A stretch of 64,000 nt of DNA, from assembly GCA_019722365.1 (NCBI GenBank), contig JADFUC010001680.1, positions 372,001-436,000 on the forward strand, in the 5' to 3' direction. Source of the stretch: Lithospermum erythrorhizon (lineage: Eukaryota > Streptophyta > Magnoliopsida > Boraginales > Boraginaceae). Position 1 is the first letter of the stretch; the number at the start of each line of letters is the position of its first letter. Made by a program: the position numbers and the translations under genes. The notes below the pieces were generated by a model. It was not told where the DNA came from. It searched no databases and worked only from the letters and a program-made list of their open reading frames with translations. Of this stretch, positions 48,823-61,816 are shown in pieces.

Positions 48823-51800
48823 ATGGAAGAAGTAGGATTTCTGGGATTAGGCATAATGGGGAAGGCAATGTCCATGAATTTAATCACTCATGGCTACAAA
48901 GTCACTGTTTGGAACCGCACACTCTCCAAGGTCACTTTTATTCCTCCAAATTATAAATTCCTTCCATTCATTTTAATTAACGTTACTCCCACTTCACTTT
49001 TATTCCTAATACCTACAATTCATTTTAGTTAACGTTTTCGTTTTTTCCTTATTATTTTTATTCATTGTTCTAATAATATAAATATAATACCATTCAATTT
49101 ATTATTATCGTAATATTTTCGAATACTAATCAATATACTATACATAAATATAACACTGGATTGAAATCAATCTGATTGATGATGAAAGGGTTGGAGGGTT
49201 GATTGTGGGAAAGGGTCAAAAGTCTATATAATTTATTAAATTAATTATAAGAATTGGAAAATGTAATTGTTTACCCCCTTTGTGAGTGACATTTCATGAC
49301 GATTTTCGGAGATGGAAATTTGTTGAAATTAACAAACTTTGATGTGTTAATTGATACATGAATCAATATTACCATTTGACCCGTAAAGTAACTAGAAAAT
49401 ACTATATTTTGATATATTTTTCACAAAGTATTAGAGTATATAACAATATTAAAATCAAAACTCAACGATCTATTAGGGATGGGAGGGAGTGCAATACTAG
49501 TCTACAGTAATTGATTGTTGAAATGTAGGACACATAAGAACTAACTCGTTGATTTCCCTTTTCACAACATTTTGTGCCTGTATTAGGCACTACGTGCAAA
49601 AGTATCCCCAAATCCTCGAAAACGCTCTAGCTTATTCTTCAAATATAAAGAATTTCAGACAAAAATATATCAACTGCGCCCGAAAAAAAAATTCTAAATA
49701 GATTTATGCTTTAGCCCCCCTAAATATAGGTTCAAGTCTCGCCACTGTTCTTTGCATTGTTATATTGATTTCTAGAAGTAGAGAATTTTGCAATATGTGC
49801 ACGAGAAGTTATACGAAATTGGAATATGATTATTATTGAATATCTTGTCGAAAAATAAATTTTATACCGAGGATCGTTATTCTGGAAAATGATTATGCCA
49901 GCTAAAATCAAGTTTTTTACATTTTGCAGTGTGATGAGTTGGTTAAACATGGAGCTACTGTTGGGGAAACTCCTGCAGCTGTCGTGAAGAAATGCAAGTA
50001 TATCATTGCAATGCTGTCAGATCCAGCTGCCGCTCTCTCAGTTAGTGGATATTATAGAGATATATATTTACTCCGTATTTACTTTAATTTGGAAATGTGT
50101 TCGATTATAAAAAATGCATATATCGGTGAATGATTAGGTTGTCTTTGACAAAGATGGGGTTCTTGAGCAAATGTGCAGTGGAAAAGGGTACATAGATATG
50201 TCAACCGTTGATGCTGATACTTCTTCAAAGATTTGTGAGGTTTGTCATAATCGTACATTACTGTTTGTTAATATCGTTTCTTATAGAAAAACTGGGAGCT
50301 GAGAGAACTGATTTAATATATAGAAAAGAAAGGAATGTAATATCCAGGTTGACATAATGCATCTTGATGCTTATAGGGAATAACGTCAAAGGGAGGCCGT
50401 TTTGTTGAGGCGCCAGTTTCAGGTAGCAAAAAACCGGCGGAGGATGGTCAATTAGTGATCCTTGCTGCTGGAGACAAGGTAAACATAGGTTTAGTGTTTA
50501 TGTCTCTTGTGTGATTTCAATATTAATCTTTGGTGACCTCTCTTAATTTCTATTAAATATCAGCATATTAGAGCAAAGAAAGGGTAACAGTTAACATTCT
50601 TTGGAATTTAAGACCTTTCGTGGTGTCTCTGTCTTCGCTTAATAAACAATTGGTTTCCATCTTCAGCTAGCAGATAAAAGTTAGTTTTTTGCTGTAACTT
50701 ATAGTTCCTCTTTGTTGGGAGGCAATTGTGGTCGACTACTCATGCTAGATTTTTTTTTTAAAACAAAGGAGCAGCGTGCATAAATACTCTCGTCTTCGAA
50801 TTTTTTATCCCGATGCCATAGCTGACATGTCAAAATCATATTGGCAATTTGCAAAGGTGCAACAAATATTGTACTCCCTCCATCCATGAAGTTAGTCTAG
50901 TTTGATTTTCAATGCTTAATTGATAGATAACTTTGATTTGAATCAAAATTGTCATGTTAACTGTGAAGTAGGTTGCAAATACTATCTATTGACATGCTTA
51001 TCACAAATATGATTCAGCATTTAGAAAAATATTTGACTCAAAATTTAACTTGTCAACTATCAAAATTCTGAAACTGGACAATCTTCATGGATGGAGGGAC
51101 TATTTAGTACTATGAACATATGGATATTTTTAATCGTTTCATAAATACTTCTCTCCTAGTAGTCTAGCCCCTTAATCTTAGTTAGTCTATCTCTTTGTTT
51201 ACTTGATTTGTTGGAGCCGGTAGATAGTAGTATAGCTGTTAACTTCTTTGGTTATTAGGGACTTTATGAGGAAGCACTTCAAGCTTTTGATATCATGGGA
51301 AAGAAGTCTTTCTACCTCGGAGGCGTTGGTAATGGAGCAAAAATGAAACTCGTTGTGAACATGATAATGGGAAGGTAATCGATTGTTCATTATACATTGG
51401 TTCACAGTAACCTAACTGTCTCAGTTAGGATGATCATAGTGAGGCTATCATGTTAGTGTTTGAGTTATCCCAGCCCCTTTCTACTTTCTATATTCTAATT
51501 GGCTTATCATGCTTGCATTTGTTCTTCCACTAAAGCATGCAAATATCTAATTGTGAGTTAACACGTGTTCTGCCTAAAACTACGAGATACCAAGGTGGGT
51601 AGAGTTCAGGGGGATTTCAATGGTATTGAGATAAAGGGAATGTCTTGGTGTATCCCTAATATGTGGGGAACGGACTACTTGAATCACTAACTTGCTAAAG
51701 TTGGTCGATTCAGCTGTAAAGTCGTTTCTTTGTACGATTTTTTTTTTGAATGAGCTCTCCATAGATCTTTAATTATAAAGGGGCATGACTTAAATGTTAA

Positions 51801-53373
51801 GACATTGCTAAGGTTAGTCGATTCAGCTGCATGAGTTTCCTTTTAAATGAGCTCTAGGTTTTTCAATCATAATATGGCACATAAATTTTATGATTTATTG
51901 ATATTCTCATATAGTTTACTTAGGAGATGTGTCTTTAGATTTCCAGTTCCTGGTCCATGGGTTTCACGACTCCCCTTAAGCAAAGCTAGATTTGTCAATA
52001 GATCCTCCAGAGTCCAGACACAATGGCATACTTGACATATAAATGTCAAAGTGTATTTAGGTTGACGCTGTTGAAGTTCATCTATATGGTCTGCTTGATT
52101 TCCTGATAGATACAATGAGGTGCTTGACGAATAAGGTTATCCAATATATAGTCGATCATTGATCTAATGCATTTCATTGAAGATGTATGTTCTTGCAAGC
52201 CCTGCCCACAGTGGCCATGCTTGTTTGCAATTTTGTTTAGTTAACTAGACCTATCTGGACAAGAATGGTTAAGAAACGTAGACCAGCTTCCGATAAGATG
52301 TTCATATACTCTTACTGACATGCAGTATGATGAATGCTTTCTCCGAGGGAATCGTATTGGCTGATAAGAGCGGATTGGATCCCCATACGCTTCTTGATGT
52401 TCTGGTTAGAATCTATGAAGAGTTTGTTCACTGGTCTTTTAAATATTATTTGCTGCTAAAATTTAATGGTTCTTATATGTAGGACCTGGGTGCTATTGCG
52501 AATCCTATGTTTAAGATGAAAGGTCCCGCCATGATCAAAGATGCCTATGCTCCTGCATTTCCTTTGAAGCATCAACAAAAAGATATGAGGTTGGCTCTTT
52601 CTCTCGGAGATGAAAATGCTGTGTCAATGCCGGTTGCAGCTGCTTCCAACGAGGTACGTTTCTTGCTTTGTATGGGGTGAAATTTCCCTTTTTCATTGAA
52701 AAGCACAAACAGGAAGAGAAACATTATTCAATAGAAGCCAACCTAGGTGTTTACATAGAAGACTGTCTCTCCAGGGAATTCAGATTTGACTATCTTTTGT
52801 TGGTGTGCATTGTCCTGCTCATCAAACATTTCTGTTTTGAAACATTTCTTGCCAATTAAATTTCAGTTATTTTTAGCAGATTATGGCATAGTTTCATTTG
52901 TCGCTATTTCATGAGGAAAACAAATCTAAGCCATGTCCGAACTCAAATGCATTATTGTGTCAGGAATGCAAATGTTTGCCATAACCAACCCCGGGGTCCA
53001 TGGAGTATGGTTCTAGCATTTCAATCTAACTAAAACATATGTTGTTTTAACTTGCACCATCTGATACTTTTTGGCAAAGCTGCTCTGGGGAAGCAACATG
53101 ATTGCCTACAGTTAATGCATCGCATTGAGGAATAATCAAGTGTTATTATTTGTCTGTTTTCTCTAGGCTATAGATTTTACTATGGGAAGAAGTAGCATTA
53201 TTCGATTCCAAATAGATTACCACATCAAATTCGGATTTTTTGTTCCTTGAAGTTGTAGTTACATCGCCTTGTTCGTTGTGTAGGCCTTTAAGAAAGCGAG
53301 AAGCATGGGATTAGGAGATCTCGACTTTTCTGCTGTACACGAGACCGTTAAAGCTGCCAGCAAGTCTACCTGA
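48823..53373 (+). CDS. GLYR1: Glyoxylate/succinic semialdehyde reductase 1
   Basis: NADPH-dependent reductase of the beta-hydroxyacid dehydrogenase family; plant GLYR1 reduces glyoxylate and succinic semialdehyde, a detoxification step. Eight exons, all GT-AG and in phase: 48823-48930, 49930-50040, 50138-50239, 50377-50478, 51259-51374, 52326-52404, 52483-52653, 53284-53373; 292 residues, the usual length. The N-terminal Rossmann motif [13 protein letters not shown] is at about residues 5-17. VDADTSSK leads to [18 protein letters not shown], the substrate-binding block. [12 protein letters not shown] carries the family's catalytic Lys (residue 171 here). The C-terminal helical domain has [14 protein letters not shown] and [18 protein letters not shown]. 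The C-terminus SKST differs from the Ser-Arg-Glu end I recall for Arabidopsis GLYR1. Intron 4 contains a MITE. No defect seen. Confidence 0.95.
50874..51100. mobile_element. Stowaway/mariner-type MITE in GLYR1 intron 4
   Basis: A 227-bp element starting CTCCCTCCATCCATGAAG and ending CTTCATGGATGGAGGGAC. The ends are near-perfect terminal inverted repeats and are flanked by TA at 50872-50873 and 51101-51102, the Tc1/mariner target duplication. AT-rich core, no coding capacity. Confidence 0.9.
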
Positions 53374-55400
53374 TACATAACCAGAGTTCAGGCTGTAACG
53401 CCTCTTGAAGTTGCTATGAAACTTAAGAATGCAAGAGCTTGGTAATTTGTGCTTAATATCTCATTGTCAGATCTTGTGGCAAAGATGGAATTGCTTATAT
53501 TACTTGTTTCGTAGAAGACATGGTAATGGCTTTTAACTAGTAATTTTCAAGTTTCAAAAACTAATAAAATAACCTTTACCATAGGTTGTCCACCGCTGAC
53601 GCAAAATGCACTAAAGCTCATATTTACTTTTGAAGCGCCTCAGACTATGTGTGTACAATAGTCTATGGAATTGCATTATTTTAAATTGGCTCCCAAGACA
53701 CCGAACTTTCCAAGGCGCCTGCATTCATTTTTTAAAGGCTCATACACACCCCCGACTTCCACATACACCTAATTTTCATTAAATGAACGACTATATTACC
53801 CTTTAAAATACACATCGGAACACAAGAAACGACTATTTCATTCCTAACACTATTAAAGAGAAGGCAATTTGAATTTAATTATTTTGCCTCCCCTATTTTC
53901 AAAGCAGGCATTTCATTACAAGAAATCGGCCATTCGAATTAATAAAAATACTCCTTTCTTTCCCTTAACACACCCTACCCCCACCCCCTACCCCCCATTC
54001 CTGTGGAACTCGAAGTCTGACTTGGATGAATTATTTGCCTCATCATGTCCATTCTATTATTTTCGCTTTTGTTTTGTTTTGGCTGGCTAGTCATGGCATT
54101 AATTGGAGGATATCCCAGCCTGTGCTTTTCACACCAAATGCGCTGTCAATACTTCCAGTTCAAATTCAAACAATAGCCTATTAACCAGCTTGCTGGCTGG
54201 TCGTTCAGACCAATATGTGCTACTTTGATGAAAAAAAATTTCGTTGGTTCGGTATTTTTTATCCTGAACCATTACCGACTAATTCCAGCCATTGGATTTT
54301 GACGGTTGGATCTGACAACTTGTATCTGATGGACCAATTAAAAGAACTCGGAACAAATTAGGAAATTCCAGTTCTGAACATAAGCAATTTCTGTTTCTTT
54401 GCTTGTTTTATATTTCTTGTTTGAATGAACCAAGACCTGGTGGCAGCAACATACTGTAGTTGTACTGGGATCAGTTTTGCCAGTGTTAGTTCTTGGATTA
54501 TTCGCTTGTGGAGGATGGTATGCTTGATGCTGACACCAACAGCAATCACTGACTTCGAGTTCACAGGGGGAATGTAAAGTAGGGGCTATAGAAGGAGGAG
54601 TTACATGAAACCTAATAATTTGCCCTTAACGAACCGCCTAACTCAAAATGTGATATAAGAAATAGTCATTTCACGACCATACTTTTGAGTTAGACAAAAT
54701 AAATATTTTACCATGACCAATGTATTTTAAGCAGAATATACTATTTCACTAACGAAAATTAAAGTGATTGTTTCAAAAAGGCTAGATAGACACTAAAAAT
54801 AAGATAAGCAAGCCGCTCTAGAAAGCTTCGTACAGGCCTGCACACTAAAAATAAGATGCGCTTACATGTATTAATTAAACCCATAAGATATGCCTTCTGC
54901 CAAAAAGTCTTTACTTTAATGTCCAAATTACTTAAAATTGATTAATCAAACTTATCAAAATAAGAAAAACGTTGAAATGAATATTTCGATATATTTTTCA
55001 CAATTTTATATATAACATATTAAAAGTTATTTGAGTTCAAAATTTGAAAAATCAACTCATCAAAATTCATAATACAAGTATTTTTTTTAGGGATGGCAAG
55101 TATTATTTTTGCACTTTGATGCATCATATTCATTAGCAATTAGCATATCATATTAAAATCATGTTTGCAATAAAACTCATAAAAGCCGAAAAAGAAGCTA
55201 TTGCTTCATAACTCAAACCAAGCCTAAACCGAAAAATTAAACGTATCAAACCGAATTATAACTCGAATCAATAATCGAAAAATATTTGTGCCAAGCCATA
55301 ACATATAAAAAACGATTTGAATTGAATCAGATTGACAACTTTACCCATATTCTATTTCATTTATATATATGCATCATATATTAAATAAATAATATAATAA
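53374..55400. other. GLYR1 3' region and intergenic
   Basis: AATAAAATAACC near 53563 could be a polyadenylation signal of GLYR1. Beyond this I see only AT-rich sequence and, at 55210-55330, ACCGAA/ATCGAA-rich text like the MITE-type debris elsewhere. No gene. Confidence 0.45.
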
Positions 55401-55439
55401 TTGATAAATAAATAATAAATATTATTAATATGAATAGAA

Positions 55440-56222
55440 TAACTATGATTACTAAAATGTATTACTAATTAGTATTATTAATTATTATAATTATTATAGT
55501 TATTATGATCATTAATTAATATTAATGATAATAATAATAATTATTAATTTTATTATTATAATTTTAATAATAATAATTATTATTAATTTTATTATTAATT
55601 TAATAATAATAATTATTATTAATTTTATTATTATAATTTTAATAATAATAATTATTAATAATATAATTGTTTTTATTATTATTATAATAATAATTATTAT
55701 TAATTTTTATTATTATAATTTTAATAATAATAATTATTATTAATATAATTTTAATAATAATAACAATTATAATTTTATATTATTGTTATAATTGTTTTTA
55801 TTATTATTATTATTATTATTTTACATTATTTTTATTTTTATTATACTTTATTTATTATTTTTATTTATTTATTATTATTATTATTTGCTATTTTTATTTA
55901 TTATTTTATTATTATTATTATTTTTGTTACATATTATAGTTTTATTATTCTTTATTATTTATTATTATTATTAATATTTTTCTTCTTATTATTATTATTA
56001 TTATTACTTTTGATTTATTATTATTATCATTATTATAATTATTAATATTATTATTATTATTTTTGTTTTTTATTATTTTTATTCTTATTTTGTTATTCTT
56101 ATTATTCTTATTATTTTATTATTAATATTATTTTTGTTATTATTATTATTTTAGTTTTTATTATTAATATTATTATTATTATTGTAATAATAATAATAAT
56201 AATGATAATAATAATAATAATG
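55440..56222. repeat. Long (ATT/AAT)n microsatellite-like tract
   Basis: About 780 bp built almost entirely from TTA/ATT and TAA/AAT trinucleotides. The left part is mixed and self-complementary (AATAATAATTATTATTAATT repeated), the middle is T-rich (TTATTATTATT) and it ends in AATAATAATAATGG. Open frames here are artefacts of the repeat. Confidence 0.95.
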
Positions 56223-56699
56223 GAGTGGATGGGCACAGATGTGAATAAAATTACGAGAGTAAGATGTACCGTGGGACTATCACTTTTAATTTTTAAGAGT
56301 AAAAAAATAAAGAGAGACTTACTTAAAATTTTGTTATTATTTGATATACTTAATTTATTATGATAAGTACTTAATGAAATTCAAGTACTTTAAAATATTT
56401 TATTACCAAAAAAAACTTAATAAATTGTTAAATTGAATAATTTTAAGCCATGAATGAATTTAACAACACCCCTTAAAATCCTCCCTCCCCCATTTTACTT
56501 TTTTGGTGTGAATATAGCAGCTGACTAGGTGAGCATTGTATTGTGCAACTTTGCAAGTATTTCTGCAAAATCAACAAGCAAAGGTGCAATCTACCCTTTA
56601 AACCATCTCTTTAATATCAATTAAAGAATGCTCTAAATGAATAACGACCAATTATATAAGATCCACAGCATGTGCCCCAATTATATGTATGAAACGACA

Positions 56700-59660
56700 G
56701 TGAAAAAAATGTCGAGCGAAGAGATGGCAATTCACCTAAAGAGATACATCAACAGAAGGCCCTTCCGAGATCACCTTCTTCAAGCCTTTTCGAGTTTCTA
56801 GTGATCTTTAGGCCGCGGAGAACTTCGAGGACTCTCCCAAGAAGCTAGCCTTCTTCCTCTGTATTAATCTGGCCTAAATGGTCTTTCCCAAGCCAAATTA
56901 AACTCGAATTTATTGGGCATAATATACGACTCTCGTGGTGAGTTTTCTGTGGCCAATAAGTTCATTGAAGAATAAAACAAATGCGGTGAATAAAAACGCA
57001 GGGAATGAAAGATGTCGATGCACAAAGTTAGATATTATTTACAAAGTCATCCGTGAATTTATTAACTCCCCGTTAAACCCGCCTTATCAACACGTTTTCA
57101 TCATAAAGACTTCGTCGCAGAGGTTCGGGGAAGCTAGCCTCACCTTTCTATCTTAGTCGAGTCCTCAAGGAATCTTCCCCCAAAAGAAATGAGGTACCGA
57201 TGTAGACTGAAATACCAGCCTTTAATTCTAATCGAAGCCCTTATCGCCCAAGAACTGGCCAACTGAACCACCAACCCTTCCACTTTGTCTACCTTATTCG
57301 TATATAGGAAATTATAAAGCATGGGAGGCGATTGAAGTAAAGCCAAGCGGGCCTTTCTTAAGAACGTCAGATCACCCTAAATAAAGCTACGCTGGGACGA
57401 CTCGACTCGGGCAGCGCACTACACTTGGAAACCAAAGTAGAATCGATAGAAAAGTGGCATCACCGACCCGGGCCGATCCACGGTCGCCAACGCCGCCAAC
57501 AAATGACGAACAGTGAGCTCTGAGTCCAGAGTTGAAAACTCCCCAACAAAGCCGCTGCCTCCTGGGGCCGAGGGTCGTAGCATCTTTCACCTCACCTCGG
57601 GAAGGATCGACAAGACAAGCAGGGGTACGTGACAAGCCTCCCTTCCATGTGGATACTCTGCCTTAATCCCTCAAGGTCAGAAAACCCATAGTGTTTCCTG
57701 GATTGCCTTAATCGAAGTCGGCTGGGATGGTTCCAAAGAACTCGGCTCGCTTCCTTTACTTCCTCGGTGGTCGGTTGATCTTTATGGCCTCCCCTGGAAG
57801 ACTTCGAGGCAAATGGGAGCGACGGCGACCCATTCGAATCTCTTAAGGGTCATTCATCCAGTGCGGACTCGAGATCTGCCTAGACGGCAGTAAGTAACGG
57901 CAAAGTAATTCCTGGCTATCCCTCAAACGTAATCTCTACAAACTCCGTCGAGGCTCAGGGGACATTACAATCCGCAAACCTCAAAGGTCGCTAGCTGCAA
58001 AGACGAGATCTACGCGCATCAAAGACCCCATGAACTAAGAAAATTCAAGCGCATTAGGAATAATACATTGGTGGAGTCAGAAGATAAGCAGTGGGCGCGC
58101 CACACTAAAATCAGAACACCATCTACTTCTAAGAACATCCCTAGCCGACGCATTCCTTCGTGGGTCATTGGGCGATCGTGGTGGCACGGGCGGCGTGAAC
58201 GCGGGGCGCCCGATCCGCCATAAAGAAAGATTGGGAGAGGTTATAAAGTGCTATGATCTAAAGAGATAAACAAAGAGAACGCTGCTGGGTTTTTCAAGCA
58301 TGGGAAGTTAAGTGAGGCGATAATAATCATGCAAAACGGCATGAGGCCGAATTGTGAAAAGACATACCTTTACGAGTGGGATTCAAACACGTGTTCCCTC
58401 GGGGACTCCCAGCCATAAAAGACGATTCCAAGTTTATTTACAGAATTTTAACCCTTCAAATTCCACTACTATTCAAAATCTGGCCAATGGAATTTCGTGA
58501 GATTAAAAGGCACAATCGATACGGATCGGACAATAACGCCCTAAACTACTTAACGATCCATTATATGAAGATCCAACGGGCCACGTGCCCCCAATTACGT
58601 GTCAAAACCGTGTCTGAAATCAAACCGACGCTTCGGAAGCACTCTTTAATCCCGTGTGGTCAAGCATTGCGCTGACTCGATCTTTGCCTCGACTCGGGAT
58701 CCCCCGAGACGCAATGATTGCAGTGATTTCGACCTCCTCATTGGATAGATATTGGTTTGACAAGGCCAATCTCCTGTCGGATACGCGGCCTACTGACATT
58801 CGACCTCTTCGACCTGACATACCGGCTCTGACGCTGACCTCTTTGTTTACATTACGCGACCTGGACGACGTCAATCTCTTTCATTTGGATACGTCCAGAA
58901 TAAAATTTCTGATAAACCTTATATACTGTGGCTGTGCTGCCAAGTGACCTCAGCCTTCCCCAGATCCGACGGGATGTAAAGTGAGTGCTTTAAGAAATTG
59001 ATCCTACTCGATTGACTCGGTAGCTGAAATGCAAGCAGCCTCAAATTTTCCTCATCAAATTGCAGTGACGTTCGTCTTTCCTCCTTAGTTTGTTCCGTGC
59101 GCCTATTCGGCTATGGCGAGGCTTCATCACTGATCCTCTCCCTGATTCGATATAACAGAAAATGCCTTTTAAGAGGCTGCTTCCCCGCGAATTGTATGAC
59201 AACTTTACTTCCCCGCTCTGAGTTTCGGGTTGTCCGCTTTCATTTGGGGTTTCCTGATTGTCCGCTTCGACGGCTAGTTGGACGCCTACTCCGCATAACC
59301 GCCCTGCAGCACTTCTTTCTTTCAATCTTCAAGCTCGGAACGCCTTGTCTCGCTTCATCCTTTCTTGTAGCCTTTCTCAAGTACTCTTTTAACTTTTTCT
59401 CTCACTTCAACTTACGAATATTTCGAAAAATGGGGGGTATTTATATCTCTGGGGCATGTTTCTTATCTACCTGGCTCATTTCGCGCCGATCACGCCCGAC
59501 CGCTGATTTCGGCGCATTTATCCTGACCGTCGATATTTTGCATTTAATTTTTATTCTCCTTCCAAGCACATGGAGTAGGCGCCTGGCGGTTTTGCAGAAA
59601 AAAATGACTTTATTTATCGACTCGACATTTCTCGCTTTCTCATTAATTTAAATTGTGATC
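56700..59660. mobile_element. GC-richer decayed mobile element of unknown class
   Basis: About 3 kb with clearly higher CG content than its surroundings, bounded by AT-rich sequence. Short open frames occur on both strands. The minus-strand frame at 57140-57346 contains SIRIKGWYFSLHRYLISFGG, faintly like the KGWYYFSPR block in plant retrotransposon gag-like proteins. No reverse transcriptase, integrase or transposase motif was recognised. I infer a broken retroelement, probably read on the minus strand. Class uncertain. Confidence 0.35.
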
Positions 59661-61200
59661 TTCTCGAAACTCCCATTCCTATGCTTAAATTGTGCTTATC
59701 TAATCGAAAACTTCTAATTTTAAACCTAAAATTAATATCGTATCCTCGAACTCTAACCCTATTATTTTCTCATGGCTCCTAATTTAATTGAAAAGTTTCG
59801 AATAACCCTAATCAACACGCTAATCGCGCTGACGCATTGAAAATTAATTCAATTAATAAATTCATAAAATGAATTTTATTAATTAAAATTCCACTATTTA
59901 CGATCCGATTTTTAATTCTCGCACTACGCTCCAAAAAATGTCAGGACCAACTTTTTTTTTTTTTCATTCTAAATCTTAGTTGTAAACTATTTTTATTCTT
60001 ATAAAAAACCACCGTTGATAATTGATATAATAACTAAATTCGGATTCACCTAACAATTAGCCTCATTCATTTATTTGAAAAGGATTTAAGAACGAAGTCA
60101 ATTAAATGAGGAGCAAGATCAGTTCATCAGAGATGGACCATATATATGCAGGTCAAGGCTCAACCCTCTGCCTAAAGAAAGTGATTTTCCTCCAAACCAT
60201 GCATGAACATCTATCAACAACCTATTCATCTGCTTTCATTTTCTCGTTGGCTAAAATGACATTGTCAGAATACTATGATATACTTGACCATCTCCTTATC
60301 CTGTTACGAATTTTTCTTTATCTGTATGGACATATATATCAAAGGTCTTGGCTTGTCAATAGCTTGAAAGAGATACTAGTACCTCTCAATCCTATATTTT
60401 TATTGCGGTGGGAAGTTTGAATATCATGTAGAAAAGGAGGTTGACAATTATTTTAATCTATATAAAAAAACTATATGTAAGTCTATCGACAATTAGCTCA
60501 ATAAATTAAACTTAAAATTTGATTAAATTTTATCACTAAATTAACAATGTGTTAATATGAAATATTACAATAATTTGAATCTATTTAAAACTGTTGTAGT
60601 GAGTGATAACGAGCAAAAAAGGTTATAAAGATATCTTCATAGAATTAAACAAGAGTTTTCCAAAAATATGTATTATTATAAGGGTTGAAATTAGTAGATG
60701 GCAAGTCTTGTACACACCATAAAAGAATAATAAAAGACTACCATATTTGAGTTCATATTAAAATTTTAATTAAAAAAATAATAAATAAACAATTAATTTT
60801 TGGCCCTAAATTTCCTCATTAGTAAAAATTTGAAACCCTCAAATTAAGAGGCCTATTTATAATGTAAGCAGAATCAATGACAAGGCCTCAATTTGCTATG
60901 ACTAGCCTTATCTTTTAACAAACAATATTTCATCATTTGCATTTCTAAGACTTTGGCGCTGACTTAAATCATATCGCATGAAAGCCAGTGATACTAATAT
61001 TTAGTACTTAAACTTTTGCGACCGAAATTTATCTTTGAAGCCGATTCATTACGCCTTTAGTGTTTACATCACAAGTCACAACGAAGGTCACGGTCCAAAT
61101 GTCGTGCTTTTTCGAAGCCTTTGCCTCCTCGAGATGCTTCATGAGTACATATTTTGTCCAATTGATGCTGGAATCAAAATCAACTAAAACTAATTATGTT
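59661..61200. other. AT-rich intergenic sequence
   Basis: The 104-codon frame at 60106-60420 has no recognisable motif and lies in non-coding-looking sequence, so I do not call it. Nothing else is supported. Confidence 0.45.
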
Positions 61201-61207
61201 TGTAAGT

Positions 61208-61816
61208 AGAGTGTGTATAAAATCTAAAATTGATCCGATCTGATCCGATCCGATCGAAAACAAATCGAAAATAACCGAAATTTTTGAAACCAACCGATCC
61301 GAATCGATGGTGCTCGACATCGTGAGAATCCTGTAGATTTGTGCCTCAAGCATTTGAAATAACCTAACCGAACCGACACTAATAATTTTCTATAATTTTA
61401 ATTTTATTTATTATTCCTTTCAAGATCTTCATAGTATTCATACGCCAGTAAATTTTAAAGTTATGAATTTATATATTTAACTTCGCTTTCATTATTTATA
61501 TCAGAATAAGCAGAGCATGTAAAAAATTTCTAAAACTAAGTAATACAAGTGAATACAACATACGTCAAAAGAAATGGCCACAGACGCAAATTACATAATT
61601 AATCTTAAAAAGCAGCTAATCAAATTACACTGATTATATCTACTCTAAGACTTAATTTCGAAATTCAAAGCATTTATACTAAAAATTGGTCAAATCGAAA
61701 CCGATTGAATTTGGGTGAACCGAATCGATTTGTGCCTCTGCTTAAGAGAATCGACGAATAAAGCTCGATTCTGGGCCACTCAAACCGAACCGAACCAATC
61801 GATGCACACTCCTATA
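61208..61816. mobile_element. hAT-type MITE candidate, about 610 bp
   Basis: Left end TAGAGTGTGTATAAAATC, followed by repeated GATCCGATC. Right end (other strand) TAGGAGTGTGCATCGATTGG, followed by TTCGGTTCGG. The ends are imperfect inverted repeats of the TAGGGGTGTGCA class, enriched in CCGAAC/GATCCGA inside. Target duplication not resolved. Confidence 0.5.

Noticed and set aside
55525..55974. Ile/Tyr/Leu-rich open frames of 60 to 72 codons
   Set aside because: They are translations of the ATT/AAT microsatellite and carry no sequence information beyond it.
58620..58947. Open frames on both strands in the GC-richer relic, taken at first for a transposase
   Set aside because: No catalytic motif could be found; high CG content alone lengthens open frames.
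60106..60420. 104-codon open frame on the plus strand
   Set aside because: No recognisable motif, no supporting splice or promoter structure, and surrounded by non-coding-looking AT-rich DNA.
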